From positions 1-35,324 of the forward strand of contig JBOFFC010000109.1 in assembly GCA_051648405.1 (NCBI GenBank): a stretch of 35,324 nucleotides of DNA, in the 5' to 3' direction. The position numbers and the translations under genes were made by a program. Numbering within the stretch: position 1 is the stretch's first letter; each line of letters opens with the position of its first letter. A model generated the notes under the pieces. That model was not told where the DNA came from. It worked only from the letters and a program-made list of their open reading frames with translations, and searched no databases. Below are positions 13,266 through 22,800 of the stretch, one piece after another. Source of the stretch: JBOFFC01 sp051648405 (GTDB lineage: Bacteria > Planctomycetota > Planctomycetia > Pirellulales > Lacipirellulaceae).

Positions 13266-15887
13266 CTACATCGCCAGGTCGCGCCACACGATGTCCCCCG
13301 ACTCGACGCCCCAGTCGGGGCCGAAGTAGCCGGCGGCCCGGACGTCGTCGGCGCCGCGGCCGGCGGCGGGGTCGGAGTTCGGCGAGCTGTTCGCGGGCTC
13401 GTCGTTGTTGACCGGTCCGTCGAGCGCGTGGCTGCCGAACAGCAGCAGGTCTGGCAGCTCGACGCCGGCCCAGCACCAGCGCAGGCGCGTCGTGAGTCGC
13501 ATGCCGACGGGCCCCGTGCCGCCGACGAGCGCCACCGAGCCTCGCTCGGCGCGTGACGAGGGGCGGACGAAGATCGCCGCCAGCGCGTCGCCACTCTCCG
13601 GCCGCGGCCCGACCCGCACGACCCCTGCTTCGACGGCGACGGGGCTCTCCCGCAGCAGCGTGTCGTAGGCGGCGTTCGTCGATCGGTTCCCGTACAGGAT
13701 GACGCTCCGCTGCGGTTCGTCCGCGCCGCGAGCCCGAGCGATGAGGGCGACGTCGGCCAGGACCTCGAGCGAGCCGGCGCCGCGTAGCAAGAACAGGTGC
13801 GCGTCGTAGCGCGCTTTCGACGCGGCCCACTGGCGCTCGGCCTCCGAGCCGCGGGTCCCGTAGACGGCCAGCGGCAGCGCGTCGAAGGAGCGCTTCAAAC
13901 CCCCCGCGCGGGTCGGGCCCTTCGCCTCGGGCGCCGGGCGGCGGGTGCGGCGCCAGACCCCCTCGTCGTTGCGGGCGAAGCGCAGGGCCCCGTCGCGTCG
14001 CGGCGTCGCCTCGATCGGCGCCCCGCCGTCGAGCCGCACGACGACGGGCCCGTCCCCCGCGATCGCCGCCGCGTCGATTACCAGCCGCGCGACGTTGTCT
14101 GTCGTGCCGCGCACGGTGCGTGTGGCGGGGTCGCGGTCGAGGCGCACCCGCGCGACTTCCCCCTGACGCCGCGGCAGTTCGATCGCCACCCAACCGCAGC
14201 GCGACGACGCTTGCGGGTCGTGCGTCGAGAAGTCGACCGCGTTGCTCGGGGCCGCCTTCGCCGCGAGTCGATCGAGGACGAACTCGCGCCAACCGGAGGC
14301 CTCGCGCGACGAGCCCTCGCGGTACACAAAGTCGCCGTGGAACTCCCCCAGCCGGCGCCGCAGCAGTCGGCTCTCGGCGAGGGGGGCGCTGTCGGCGGGA
14401 GAGTGCTCGACCCACACGCCGAGTCGCGCCAGGTTCGGCAGCGTCCGCAGGGGGTCGGCCGCCGAAGCGGCCCGCCCCAACATCCGCACGACCGCCGGCT
14501 CGTCGGGGGGGGCGGGGGTCGCGCTCCCTTGCGTGTAGAAGCTGATCCACCCGCTGAGGACCGCCGCGGCCGCGAAGCGGTCGGGGTGCAGCGTCGCCAG
14601 GCGGAGGGCCCCGTGTCCCCCCATGCCGCGGCCGACGACGGCCGCGCGACCCGACGCGCTGGCCGAGCGGCGCTCGTAGTCGTCGAGCGCTTCGATCGCG
14701 TCGCGTGCGCTCCAGTCCTCCCAATCAAAGCCCCAGCGGCCGCGACCCCCGGGTGCGACGACCGTGGCGCCCTTCAGGGGCCCGATCTCCGCGGCGCAGT
14801 CAGCGTGGCTCTCTGCCGCGTCGTGCAGTGCGAGGACGACGTGCAGCGGCGCCCCTTCGGCGGGGTCGCCTGCGGCCGTGCTACGCGTTGGCACGACGGT
14901 GTAGGGCTGAACCGAGCCGTCGATCGCGCTCTGGTGCGTGGCCGTACGCGCGCTCGTCGCTGCGACGACGCGGAGCGTGAGCGCAGCGTCGTCGAGCGGC
15001 TTCGCTTTGCCCGCGTCGGAGCTGTCCACCGCGCGGAGCGTGACGCGCAGCTCGACCGTGCCGGGCGCCGCGTCCTTGGGGACCGCGTAGCGGAACGGCA
15101 GCCGCGCGACGGTGAGCGCGGCGACTCGGGGGGCTACCGAGACGATCCGTTCGGCGCCCTCGACCTCGGCGACGACTTCGAGGCCGACGAGGTCTTCGGC
15201 CGTCGCGTTCGTGACGTGGATCGCTCCGAGCAGCGACTCGTCGCCCGAGCCGACGACCGCGTCGGCGAGCGTCGCTTCGCTTGTGACCAGCGCGACGGGC
15301 GCCGCAGGGGGCACGAAGCGGACGGCGCCGTCGGGTCGAGCGAGGTGGGCGACCACCGCGTGGCGCCCTCTGCCGAGCGCGATCGGTGCGCGGAACCAGC
15401 CGGTCGCGTAGGCGTCGCCGACGACCCACTCGCCGCGCGCCCCTCCTTGATCGGGGTCGCCGATCCAGACCGCGGCGACCCCCGGGGCTTCGACGAGCCA
15501 CACCCCCTCGCGGGGGGTTTCGATCGACGTGTACGCGTAGCCTCCGGCCAAGTCGGCGTCGCGTGGCTTGTCGCGCGCGTCGGCGCGCCACGCGGCGCCG
15601 GCGAGCGCTTGCCCACTCACGGGGGGCTGCCACTCGCCCCGGGCGAGGGCCCCCTCGACCGGGTCGGCGTGCAGCACGGCGCGCGAGTAGTCGCCAACGC
15701 GCGGCAGGACGAGCCAATCGCCCGGCGCGATCGCCTGGACCGGGTTTGGCGCCCCAGTTTCCAGCGCAAGCTCAGCCGCTGGGGCGACGGGGGCTGCGGG
15801 CTCAGGGTCGGCCGCCGCCGCTTCGGAGCAATGAAGCGCGGCGGCCACCAACAGCGGCGACCAGCCAAAGCGAACGCGGAGCTTCAT
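13266..15887 (-). CDS. Secreted alpha/beta-hydrolase-like protein lacking the nucleophile Ser
   Basis: 873 residues, start ATG 15887, with a signal peptide (LLVAAALHCSEAAAA, residues 12-26). Residues ~40-310 are an all-beta region. Residues ~325-560 resemble an esterase/prolyl-oligopeptidase alpha/beta-hydrolase core (VVLALHDA, then VVAPGGRGRWGFDWEDWS, then the nucleophile elbow). The elbow reads VVGRGMGGHGALRL (417-430): the G-x-S-x-G serine is replaced by G421. The C-terminal region (YGNRSTNAAYDTLL, LLLFGSHALDG) recalls large planctomycete hydrolase-like proteins. It ends 97 bp from the start of the OLD gene and is divergent from the efflux cluster. Either a non-catalytic carbohydrate- or peptide-binding protein, or an enzyme with another nucleophile. 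Confidence 0.72.
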   Translation of the reverse strand: MKLRVRFGWSPLLVAAALHCSEAAAADPEPAAPVAPAAELALETGAPNPVQAIAPGDWLVLPRVGDYSRAVLHADPVEGALARGEWQPPVSGQALAGAAWRADARDKPRDADLAGGYAYTSIETPREGVWLVEAPGVAAVWIGDPDQGGARGEWVVGDAYATGWFRAPIALGRGRHAVVAHLARPDGAVRFVPPAAPVALVTSEATLADAVVGSGDESLLGAIHVTNATAEDLVGLEVVAEVEGAERIVSVAPRVAALTVARLPFRYAVPKDAAPGTVELRVTLRAVDSSDAGKAKPLDDAALTLRVVAATSARTATHQSAIDGSVQPYTVVPTRSTAAGDPAEGAPLHVVLALHDAAESHADCAAEIGPLKGATVVAPGGRGRWGFDWEDWSARDAIEALDDYERRSASASGRAAVVGRGMGGHGALRLATLHPDRFAAAAVLSGWISFYTQGSATPAPPDEPAVVRMLGRAASAADPLRTLPNLARLGVWVEHSPADSAPLAESRLLRRRLGEFHGDFVYREGSSREASGWREFVLDRLAAKAAPSNAVDFSTHDPQASSRCGWVAIELPRRQGEVARVRLDRDPATRTVRGTTDNVARLVIDAAAIAGDGPVVVRLDGGAPIEATPRRDGALRFARNDEGVWRRTRRPAPEAKGPTRAGGLKRSFDALPLAVYGTRGSEAERQWAASKARYDAHLFLLRGAGSLEVLADVALIARARGADEPQRSVILYGNRSTNAAYDTLLRESPVAVEAGVVRVGPRPESGDALAAIFVRPSSRAERGSVALVGGTGPVGMRLTTRLRWCWAGVELPDLLLFGSHALDGPVNNDEPANSSPNSDPAAGRGADDVRAAGYFGPDWGVESGDIVWRDLAM

Positions 15888-16134
15888 GCTTACCGCCAGG
15901 GACCGATCGGGGTTCAAAGCGAGACGCGCGACGTGCGAGGCACAGCCTAGTCGCGCGGACGCGGGACCCCTAGCGCCCCGCGCGAAATCTTGACGACTGC
16001 GGGTTTGGCGGCGTCCAGGGGGAAGGCGCCGGGGCAAGCGGTCGTGGCGCAGGCGCCGTCGGTGACTGCCCCGCGCTTGGGGGGCGAGCCGATCTAGTCG
16101 GTAGAACCTCCCTTGCCCCCCGCCCGAGCGCTCC

Positions 16135-17484
16135 GTGGCCCCTCGCCGATTCGTTCTGATCGCGGCGCTATGCGTCCTTGGCGGGGCGCTGGGCCTCCCC
16201 CGCGGGGTGGTTGGCGCCGAGGAGCTGGCGTCGGAGCTCCCCAAGTCGCTCCCCAAGGTCGTCGGCGAGTCGGCCGACGAGGGGGCGCTCCGCGTCGTCG
16301 AGGCCCCGCCGACGGAGAGCGTTTGGACGATCGACGGCGTCGAGAGCCTCGCGCTCGCCGCTAGCGCCGCGGTGCGCGCCGCCGAGGCGCTGGTCCGCGC
16401 CAGCGAGTGCGCGGCGTACCAGGCGGGCCAGAAGCCCAACCCAACGTTCGGCTACTCCACCGCAGAGATCGGGCAAGAGGGGGAAGCGGGCCAGCAAGGG
16501 GTCGGCTTTGGCCAGGACGTGGTCCGCGGCGGCAAGCTTCGGCTCGACCAAACGGTGCTGCTCCGCGAGGCGCAGCGCCGCCGCGAAGAGCTAGCGGCGA
16601 CCACCCAGCGCGTCCGGACCGACGCGCGCACCGCCTTTTGGGTCGCGCTGCTCGCGCAGCGCGAAGCCCGGCTCGCCGAGAGTCTGGTCAGCACGGCCCA
16701 CCGCGCCGAGACCACGGCCCAGGCGCTGTTCGATTCGGGGGAGGGTCGCCGCAACGACCTGCTGCTCGCCGAGATCGAAGCGCAGCGCGCCGAAGCCGAC
16801 CTCGCGCAAGCACAAGCGCAAGCGACCGGCGCGTGGCGGGTGCTAGCGAACCTGATGGGGGCGCCGAGCTTGGCAGAAGCCCCGATGGCGGGGGACGTCG
16901 ATTCGCTGGTGTGGGGCGAACCGTGGGAATCGACCGCCGCGCGTTTGTTGTCCACCAGCCCCGAGGTCTCGGCGGCGGTCGCCGAAGTCGATCGGGCGCG
17001 GGCCCAGCTCGCCCGGGAACGCGCCGAGCCGATCCCCAACCTGAACCTGCAAGGGACCGTCCAGTACGACTACGCGACGGAGTACACCGTGGTTGGCATC
17101 CAGGCGCTGGCCCCGATCCCGGTCCGCAACCGCAACCGCGGGGGGATCTCGCGGGCTGCGCACGAGCTGGCGGCTGCCCGCGAGCGGGTCACGCAAGTCG
17201 AGCAGCGGCTCCGCGGGGAGCTAGCCGGCCAGGTCCAGGCGTACGAGGCGAGCCGCGCCCAGGCCGACGCCCTGAAGGGGAAGATCCTCGACCGGGCGGA
17301 GGAGAACCTGCGGCTGGTGAGCGACGGGTACGAGGCCGGGGAGGTGGGGTTCCTCGACGTGCTCACGGCCCAGCGGACGTACTTCCGTGTGAACCTCGAG
17401 TACCTCGCCGCGCTGCGCGGCGTGTCGAAGAGCCTGGCGCTGATCGAGGGCCGGATGCTGTCGGGGAGTTTGGGATCACCGTAG
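16135..17484 (+). CDS. TolC-family outer-membrane channel of a metal RND efflux system
   Basis: 449 residues from GTG 16135 with a signal peptide (VLIAALCVLGGALGLPRGVVGA). It has the long amphipathic helices and repeated layout of TolC/CzcC proteins: the first half has NPTFGYSTAEIGQEG, RTAFWVALLAQREARLAES and GEGRRNDLLLAEIEAQRAEADLAQ; the second half has PNLNLQGTVQYDY, PIPVRNRNRGGISRA and GEVGFLDVLTAQRTYF. It would form the periplasm-spanning exit duct for the pump encoded at 19812. First gene of the cluster, same strand as the next three. Confidence 0.9.
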   Translation: MAPRRFVLIAALCVLGGALGLPRGVVGAEELASELPKSLPKVVGESADEGALRVVEAPPTESVWTIDGVESLALAASAAVRAAEALVRASECAAYQAGQKPNPTFGYSTAEIGQEGEAGQQGVGFGQDVVRGGKLRLDQTVLLREAQRRREELAATTQRVRTDARTAFWVALLAQREARLAESLVSTAHRAETTAQALFDSGEGRRNDLLLAEIEAQRAEADLAQAQAQATGAWRVLANLMGAPSLAEAPMAGDVDSLVWGEPWESTAARLLSTSPEVSAAVAEVDRARAQLARERAEPIPNLNLQGTVQYDYATEYTVVGIQALAPIPVRNRNRGGISRAAHELAAARERVTQVEQRLRGELAGQVQAYEASRAQADALKGKILDRAEENLRLVSDGYEAGEVGFLDVLTAQRTYFRVNLEYLAALRGVSKSLALIEGRMLSGSLGSP

Positions 17485-17545
17485 AACTGCGCGGCCAAGA
17501 AACGTTTGCCAAAAAATGGGTTGGTCGCGCGGCCGCGACAGCCGA

Positions 17546-17551
17546 TACAAT
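17546..17551 (+). promoter_or_regulatory. -10 element for the His-rich exported protein
   Basis: TACAAT ends 6 nt before the ATG at 17558, so the transcript would begin at the start codon. A weak TTGGTC lies at 17521-17526 (19-bp spacing). No Shine-Dalgarno is present. This suggests an internal, leaderless promoter inside the efflux cluster. Confidence 0.45.
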
Positions 17552-17557
17552 CCTCCT

Positions 17558-18001
17558 ATGCGTTCCCTCCCCGCTCTCCTCCGGTTTGCTGTGATCGCGG
17601 CGTTCGTGCATCAGCTCGGCGCCGGGAGTTGCGGTTGTCTTGAGCACAACGGGTGGATTAGCGCGGTCCGGAGCGCCCTCGAGGTAGTCGCTGGAGTTCC
17701 GCCTGACCACGGCCACGCGCACGGGTCGCGAGGTCACCACCACGGTCCCGAGGGGAACGATCCGGCGTCGGAGAGCGACGACTCGGCCGACCACGCAGAA
17801 TGCGCGGGAGGTTTATCGGAGTGCTTTGTCGGCCCATCCCGGCTTGCGGTCCCGGAAGTCGGGAGTTACTGGCACTCGCCCGACGTTGCGAGCACGGGTT
17901 GCCTTGCCTTCGCGCCGTGCATCACTCTGGTGGCCTTTGGGGGTTCGGATTTGCCCCCCCCATCGCCCCTGACCGCGCGAAGCGCGGTCCTGCGTCCCTA
18001 G
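17558..18001 (+). CDS. Small exported His/Cys-containing protein of the metal efflux cluster
   Basis: 147 residues, start ATG 17558. A hydrophobic N terminus (LPALLRFAVIAAFVHQLGAG) precedes CGC. The middle carries DHGHAHGSRGHHHGPEG (residues ~50-66), a plausible metal site, and further Cys residues (AECAGGLSECF). It lies between the channel and fusion-protein genes, so it may be a periplasmic metal chaperone or buffer for the RND system. No family recognised; the role is inferred from position and composition. Confidence 0.65.
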   Translation: MRSLPALLRFAVIAAFVHQLGAGSCGCLEHNGWISAVRSALEVVAGVPPDHGHAHGSRGHHHGPEGNDPASESDDSADHAECAGGLSECFVGPSRLAVPEVGSYWHSPDVASTGCLAFAPCITLVAFGGSDLPPPSPLTARSAVLRP

Positions 18002-18140
18002 TCTCTGCGGCGATCGTCCGGCCTCGCATTGCTCGCATTTCGCGCTGTGTTGGCCGTTGATGGTGACGCGCGGCGTTCCTGTGGAGCGCCTCCCCGCCGC
18101 TCGACCCGAGCGGCGGAACTCCCCGACCAAGGAGGCGATA

Positions 18141-19745
18141 ATGCGCAACGTAGTGGCTGCTGCTGCGGTGATCCTGTTGGCGGTGGCCGCTGGCTTTGCC
18201 GGACGGCCGCTAGTCGATGCGTTTCGGACCGAACAGCAAGAATCCAATCACGGCCACGACCACGATGGACACGCCGACCACGACGCGTCCGACCACCAAG
18301 ACGACCACGACCACGATCACGATGGGAACGCCGACCACGACGCGGCCGACCACGCGAAGGGCGCCGCTAGCGAGCACGACGACCACGTCCCGCTGACAAC
18401 CGAAGCGGTCGCCAACCTGCGGCTCGAGCTCGCCGACGTGACGCTGCGGGACTACCAGCGCTCGGTCCGCATCCCGGCCGAGGTCGTCGAGCTCCCCGGC
18501 GTGAGCGAGGGGCAAGTTGCGGCGCCGGTCGAGGGGGTCGTGACCGAGGTGATCGCGGTCCCCGGCGTGTCGGTCGAGCCGGGGGATGTCCTCTTCCGGA
18601 TGCGCGTGACCGACGAACGGCTGGTCGATGCGCAGCTGCAGCTCCTGGAAGCGATCACGCGCCGCGAGATCGTCGAGGCCGAGCTCGAGCGACTCGCCCC
18701 CTACGCCGAAACGGGCGCCGTCGCCGGGCGCAAGCGGATCGACCTCGAGTACGAGCTCCGCGAGCTCTCGAGCCGCGTTGACCTGAAGACGCAGGAGCTG
18801 CTCGGCCGCGGGCTTCCCCAGGAGCAGGTCGATCGCGTCCGCGCGACGCGCAAGCTTGCCGACACCGTCGAGGTCCGCTTGCCGCCGCGCGAAGGTATCG
18901 CGCTTAACGAACTGCGGAGCGGCGTCGAGCCTGCGGCGTTCGAGGCCGACGCCGACGGGGGCGCCGACGGGGGGTCCGGCTCGTCGGAGATGACCGTGGA
19001 GGAGCTGTTCGTGAACCCGGGACAGTCGGTCGCGCGCGGCGACGCGCTGTGCGACCTGGCGCACCACCGCACGCTGTTCCTCCGCGGCAGCGCGTTCGAG
19101 GGGGACATGGAGGCGATCTCAGCGGCGGCGGCCGCTGACGCCCGCGTGGCGGCGCAGTTCAACGAGGGGGACTACCACAACAACCAGGCGAGCGAGGCCG
19201 ACCTGCCGATCCGTTTCGTCGCCAACCACGTCGATCCCCAGACGCAGACCTACGAGGTCTACGTGACGCTGCCGAACGAGGTGCTGAACTCGACCCGCGA
19301 CGCGCAGGGTCGGACCTACCGCACGTGGCGCTACAAGGTTGGTCAGCGCGCCCACGTGGTCGTGCCGACCGAGCGCCTGTCGGGGCAGATCGTGCTTCCC
19401 ACCGCGGCCGTGGTGGTCGATGGACCGCTCGCTTACGTGTTTCGAGAGCACGTCGAGCCCGCGGGGGAGACGGCCGACGAGCCCGCGCACGACCACGACG
19501 ACGCACACGACCACGAAGGGAGTCACGAAGACGCACACGAGGAAGAGCACGAGCCGATCGCGCTGGAGGTCGAACCGGTCCCCGTGGTGGTCGTCGAGCG
19601 GCAGCCGAAGCTCGTCGTGCTCGCCCCCGGCGGTGAGCTCAAGCCGGGCGACCGCGTGGCGATCACGAGCGGCTACCAGTTGTACCTCGCCTGGAAGGCG
19701 CAAGACGGCGCGGGGGGTGGTACCGACCACGGCCACGACCACTGA
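18141..19745 (+). CDS. His-rich RND membrane fusion protein (CzcB/CusB-like)
   Basis: 534 residues, start ATG 18141, preceded by a strong Shine-Dalgarno (AAGGAGG, 18129-18135, five bases before the ATG). An N-terminal membrane anchor (residues 4-20) is followed by a histidine/aspartate-rich segment (residues ~36-80: HGHDHDGHADHD and similar). The adaptor core follows: VRIPAEVVELPG, GVVTEVIAVPGVSVEPGDVLF (lipoyl half), a helical hairpin near 180-245, and DLPIRFVANHVDPQTQTYEVY. A second His/Glu-rich insert (AHDHDDAHDHEGSHEDAHEE) and a terminal DHGHDH suggest metal sensing or capture. It links pump and channel. Confidence 0.9.
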   Translation: MRNVVAAAAVILLAVAAGFAGRPLVDAFRTEQQESNHGHDHDGHADHDASDHQDDHDHDHDGNADHDAADHAKGAASEHDDHVPLTTEAVANLRLELADVTLRDYQRSVRIPAEVVELPGVSEGQVAAPVEGVVTEVIAVPGVSVEPGDVLFRMRVTDERLVDAQLQLLEAITRREIVEAELERLAPYAETGAVAGRKRIDLEYELRELSSRVDLKTQELLGRGLPQEQVDRVRATRKLADTVEVRLPPREGIALNELRSGVEPAAFEADADGGADGGSGSSEMTVEELFVNPGQSVARGDALCDLAHHRTLFLRGSAFEGDMEAISAAAAADARVAAQFNEGDYHNNQASEADLPIRFVANHVDPQTQTYEVYVTLPNEVLNSTRDAQGRTYRTWRYKVGQRAHVVVPTERLSGQIVLPTAAVVVDGPLAYVFREHVEPAGETADEPAHDHDDAHDHEGSHEDAHEEEHEPIALEVEPVPVVVVERQPKLVVLAPGGELKPGDRVAITSGYQLYLAWKAQDGAGGGTDHGHDH

Positions 19746-19811
19746 GGCGGCGCTGCTTTCGCCTCCCCCTTGAGGGGGGCATTCTCTCTTGCACCTCACT
19801 GCGGCCCCGCG

Positions 19812-22800
19812 ATGCTCAACGCGCTGATTCGTTTCTCGCTCCGCAACCGCGCCGTGGTCCTGGTGGCCGCGCTGGCGCTCACCGTCGCGGGGGCTTGGGT
19901 CGCCGAGCGGTTGCCGATCGACGTGCTGCCGAGCCTGACTCGGCCGCGCGTCGTGCTGATCACCGAGGCGCCGGGGATGGCGCCCGAGGAGGTCGAGCGG
20001 CGCGTGACGTTCCCGCTCGAGGTGGCGATCAACGGGGCGGGGGGCGTGATCGCCGTCCGCAGCGCGTCGGACATCGGCCTGTCGGTCGTGAACGTCGAGT
20101 TCGACTGGGGGACCGACGTCTACACGGCGCGCCAGATCGTCAGCGAGCGGATCGCTGCGCCGGTCGATCAGATGCCCGCCGGGGTGCGGCCGCGGCTGGG
20201 GCCGATCTCGTCGCTGCTCGGGCAGATCGTGCTGGTCGGCGTCTGGAGCGAGTCGGGCGCAACGGGACCGCTCGAGCTGCGGACGCTCGCCGACTGGCAG
20301 GTCCGGCCGCGGCTCCTGGCGATCCCCGGCGTGTCGGAGGTGATCACGATCGGCGGGGGGAGGAAGCAGTACCAGGTGCTCGTGGACCTGCACCAGATGC
20401 ACCGCTTCGAGGTCTCGCTCGCCGACATCGAGCGGGCGCTCGTGGACAGCAACCTGAACGTCACGGGGGGGTACGTCGATCGCGGAGCGAACGAGCTGCT
20501 GGTGCGCGGGCTGGGGCGCGTGGCGTCGATCGACGACATCAACAAGGTGGTGGTCCGCGACGCGAAGCCCCGCCCCGTCCTGGTCGAGAACGTCGCCCGC
20601 GTGGTCGAGGGGGCGCAGCCGAAGCGCGGCGACTCGTCGGTGAACGGCCGCGACGCGGTCGTGCTGACGGTGCAGAAGCAGCCCGAGGCCGACACCCGCC
20701 GGCTGACCGAACAGATCGAGGCCGCGATCGCCGACCTGCGCGGTTCGCTGCCGAAGGACGTGACGATCGACCCCACGATCTACCGCCAGCGCGAGTTCAT
20801 CGACTACGCGGTGACCAACGTCGCCGAGGCGCTCCGCGACGGGGCCCTGCTGGTTGTCGTGGTGCTGCTGCTGTTCCTGGTGAACCTGCGGACGACGTTC
20901 ATCACGCTGACCGCGATCCCCCTGAGCATCCTCGTGACGGCGCTCGTGTTCCATTGGTTTGGGCAGTCGATCAACGTGATGACGCTCGGCGGCTTGGCCG
21001 TCGCGATGGGGGAGCTGGTCGACGACGCGATCGTCGACGTCGAGAACATCTGGCGTCGGCTGCGCGAGAACGCCAAGCTCGACAGCCCGCAACCCACGCT
21101 GCGCGTCGTGTACGACGCGTCGAGCGAGGTCCGTGGCGCGATCCTCATCAGCACGGTGATCGTGATCGTGGTGTTCGCGCCGCTGTTCGCCCTGTCGGGC
21201 ATGGAGGGGCGGCTGTTCGCGCCGCTGGGGGTCGCCTACATCGTCTCGATCCTGGCGTCGACGGTCGTGTCGCTGACCGTGACGCCCGCCCTGTCGAGCC
21301 TGATGCTGCCGGGGCTGGTCCGCGGCGCGAGCGAGGCGGGGGGTCGGCGCTCGCACGCCGACGACGGCTGGCTGCTGGCGCGGCTCAAGGAGCTGCTCGC
21401 CCCGGTCGTGCGCTCGAGCATGACGCGCACCGGGCTGACGCTCGGCCTGGCCGTGACGGGCCTCGCGGTGCTGGGGAGCGCAGTGACCCTGGCGCGGATG
21501 GGGAAGGACTTCCTGCCGGCGTTCGACGAGGGGGCGGCGCAGGTCAACCTGTTCGCCCGCCCGGGGACTTCGCTCGAGGCCTCGCGGCGCATCTCGCGGG
21601 CGGCCGACGAGTCGTTCGGCAAGCTGCTCGCAACCCGCGAGCACCCCACGGCCCCGCTGCTCGCCTTCACCTGCCGCACCGGCCGGGCCGAGATGGACGA
21701 GCACGTCATGGGAGTCAACGTCAGCGAGTACGTGATGACGCTCAACCCGAAGAGCCCGCTGTCGCGCGCCGAACTGATCGACGCGCTGACGCACGCGATC
21801 GAGGACCTCCCCGGGGTCGAGCACGAGGTCGAGCAGCCGATTGCGCACCTCATCAGCCACATGCTGTCGGGCGTGACCGCGCAGATCGCCGTGAAGCTAT
21901 TCGGCGAGGACCTCGGCGTGCTCCGCGCCACGGCCGAAGAGATCAAGGCCGCGATCGCCGACGTGCCGGGGCTCGCCGAGCCGGTGGTCGAGCAACAGGA
22001 GTCGGTGGCCCAACTGCGCGTCGAACTACGCCGCGACCAGCTCGCCGCCTACGGTGTGTCGGCGCGCTACGTCCACGAGTTCCTCGAGACGGCGATGAAC
22101 GGCCGCGTGGTGTCGCAGGTGATCCAGGGCGAACGGGTGTTCGACCTCGTCGTGCGGCTGGACGACGAGTTCCGCGAGGACGTCGAGAACCTGGGCCGCA
22201 CGCCGATCGACCTTCCGAGCGGCGCCAGCGTGCCCCTCTCGACGCTCGCCACCGTGTACGAGGGGGCGGGCCCGAACACGATCCACCGCGAGAACGCGCG
22301 GCGGCGGATCGTAGTCCGCGTGAACACGGCCGGCAGCGACCTGGAGGGTGCCGTCGCCGCGATCCAAGAGCGGATCAAGCAGCGGGTCACGCTCCCCGAG
22401 GGGTACTTTGTCGAGCTCGGGGGGCAGTTCGAGGCGCAGCGCGACGCCACGCGACGGATCGTGCTGCTGAGCGTCGTCGCCGTGGCGGTCGTGTTCCTCG
22501 TGCTGTACGCCTACTTCGGCTCGGTGAGCCCCGTGTGGCAGGTGCTGGCTTCGATGCCCGCCGCGATGGTCGGCGGCGTCGCGGCGCTGGTGCTCACGGG
22601 GCAAGACCTGTCGGTCGCCGGCATGGTGGGGTTCATCTCGCTGGGGGGGATCGCCGCGCGGAACGGCCTGCTGCTCGTCTCGACCTACCAGCAGCGGACG
22701 CGCGACGAGGGGCACACCCAGCAAGCGATCGTCCGCGGGAGCCTCGACCGGCTGGCGCCCGTGCTGATGACGTCGCTGACGACCGGCCTCGGCCTCGCGC

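Noticed and set aside
13797..15950. Long plus-strand open frame (717 codons) across the hydrolase gene
   Set aside because: It lies antisense to a gene with signal peptide and fold motifs; its product is Arg/Gly/Ala-rich without motifs, as expected from the antisense frame of G+C-rich coding DNA.
19119..21860. Long minus-strand open frame (913 codons) antisense to the fusion protein and pump genes
   Set aside because: Composition (Arg, His, Asp, Gln-rich, no hydrophobic core) is that of an antisense shadow; the plus-strand genes are firm.
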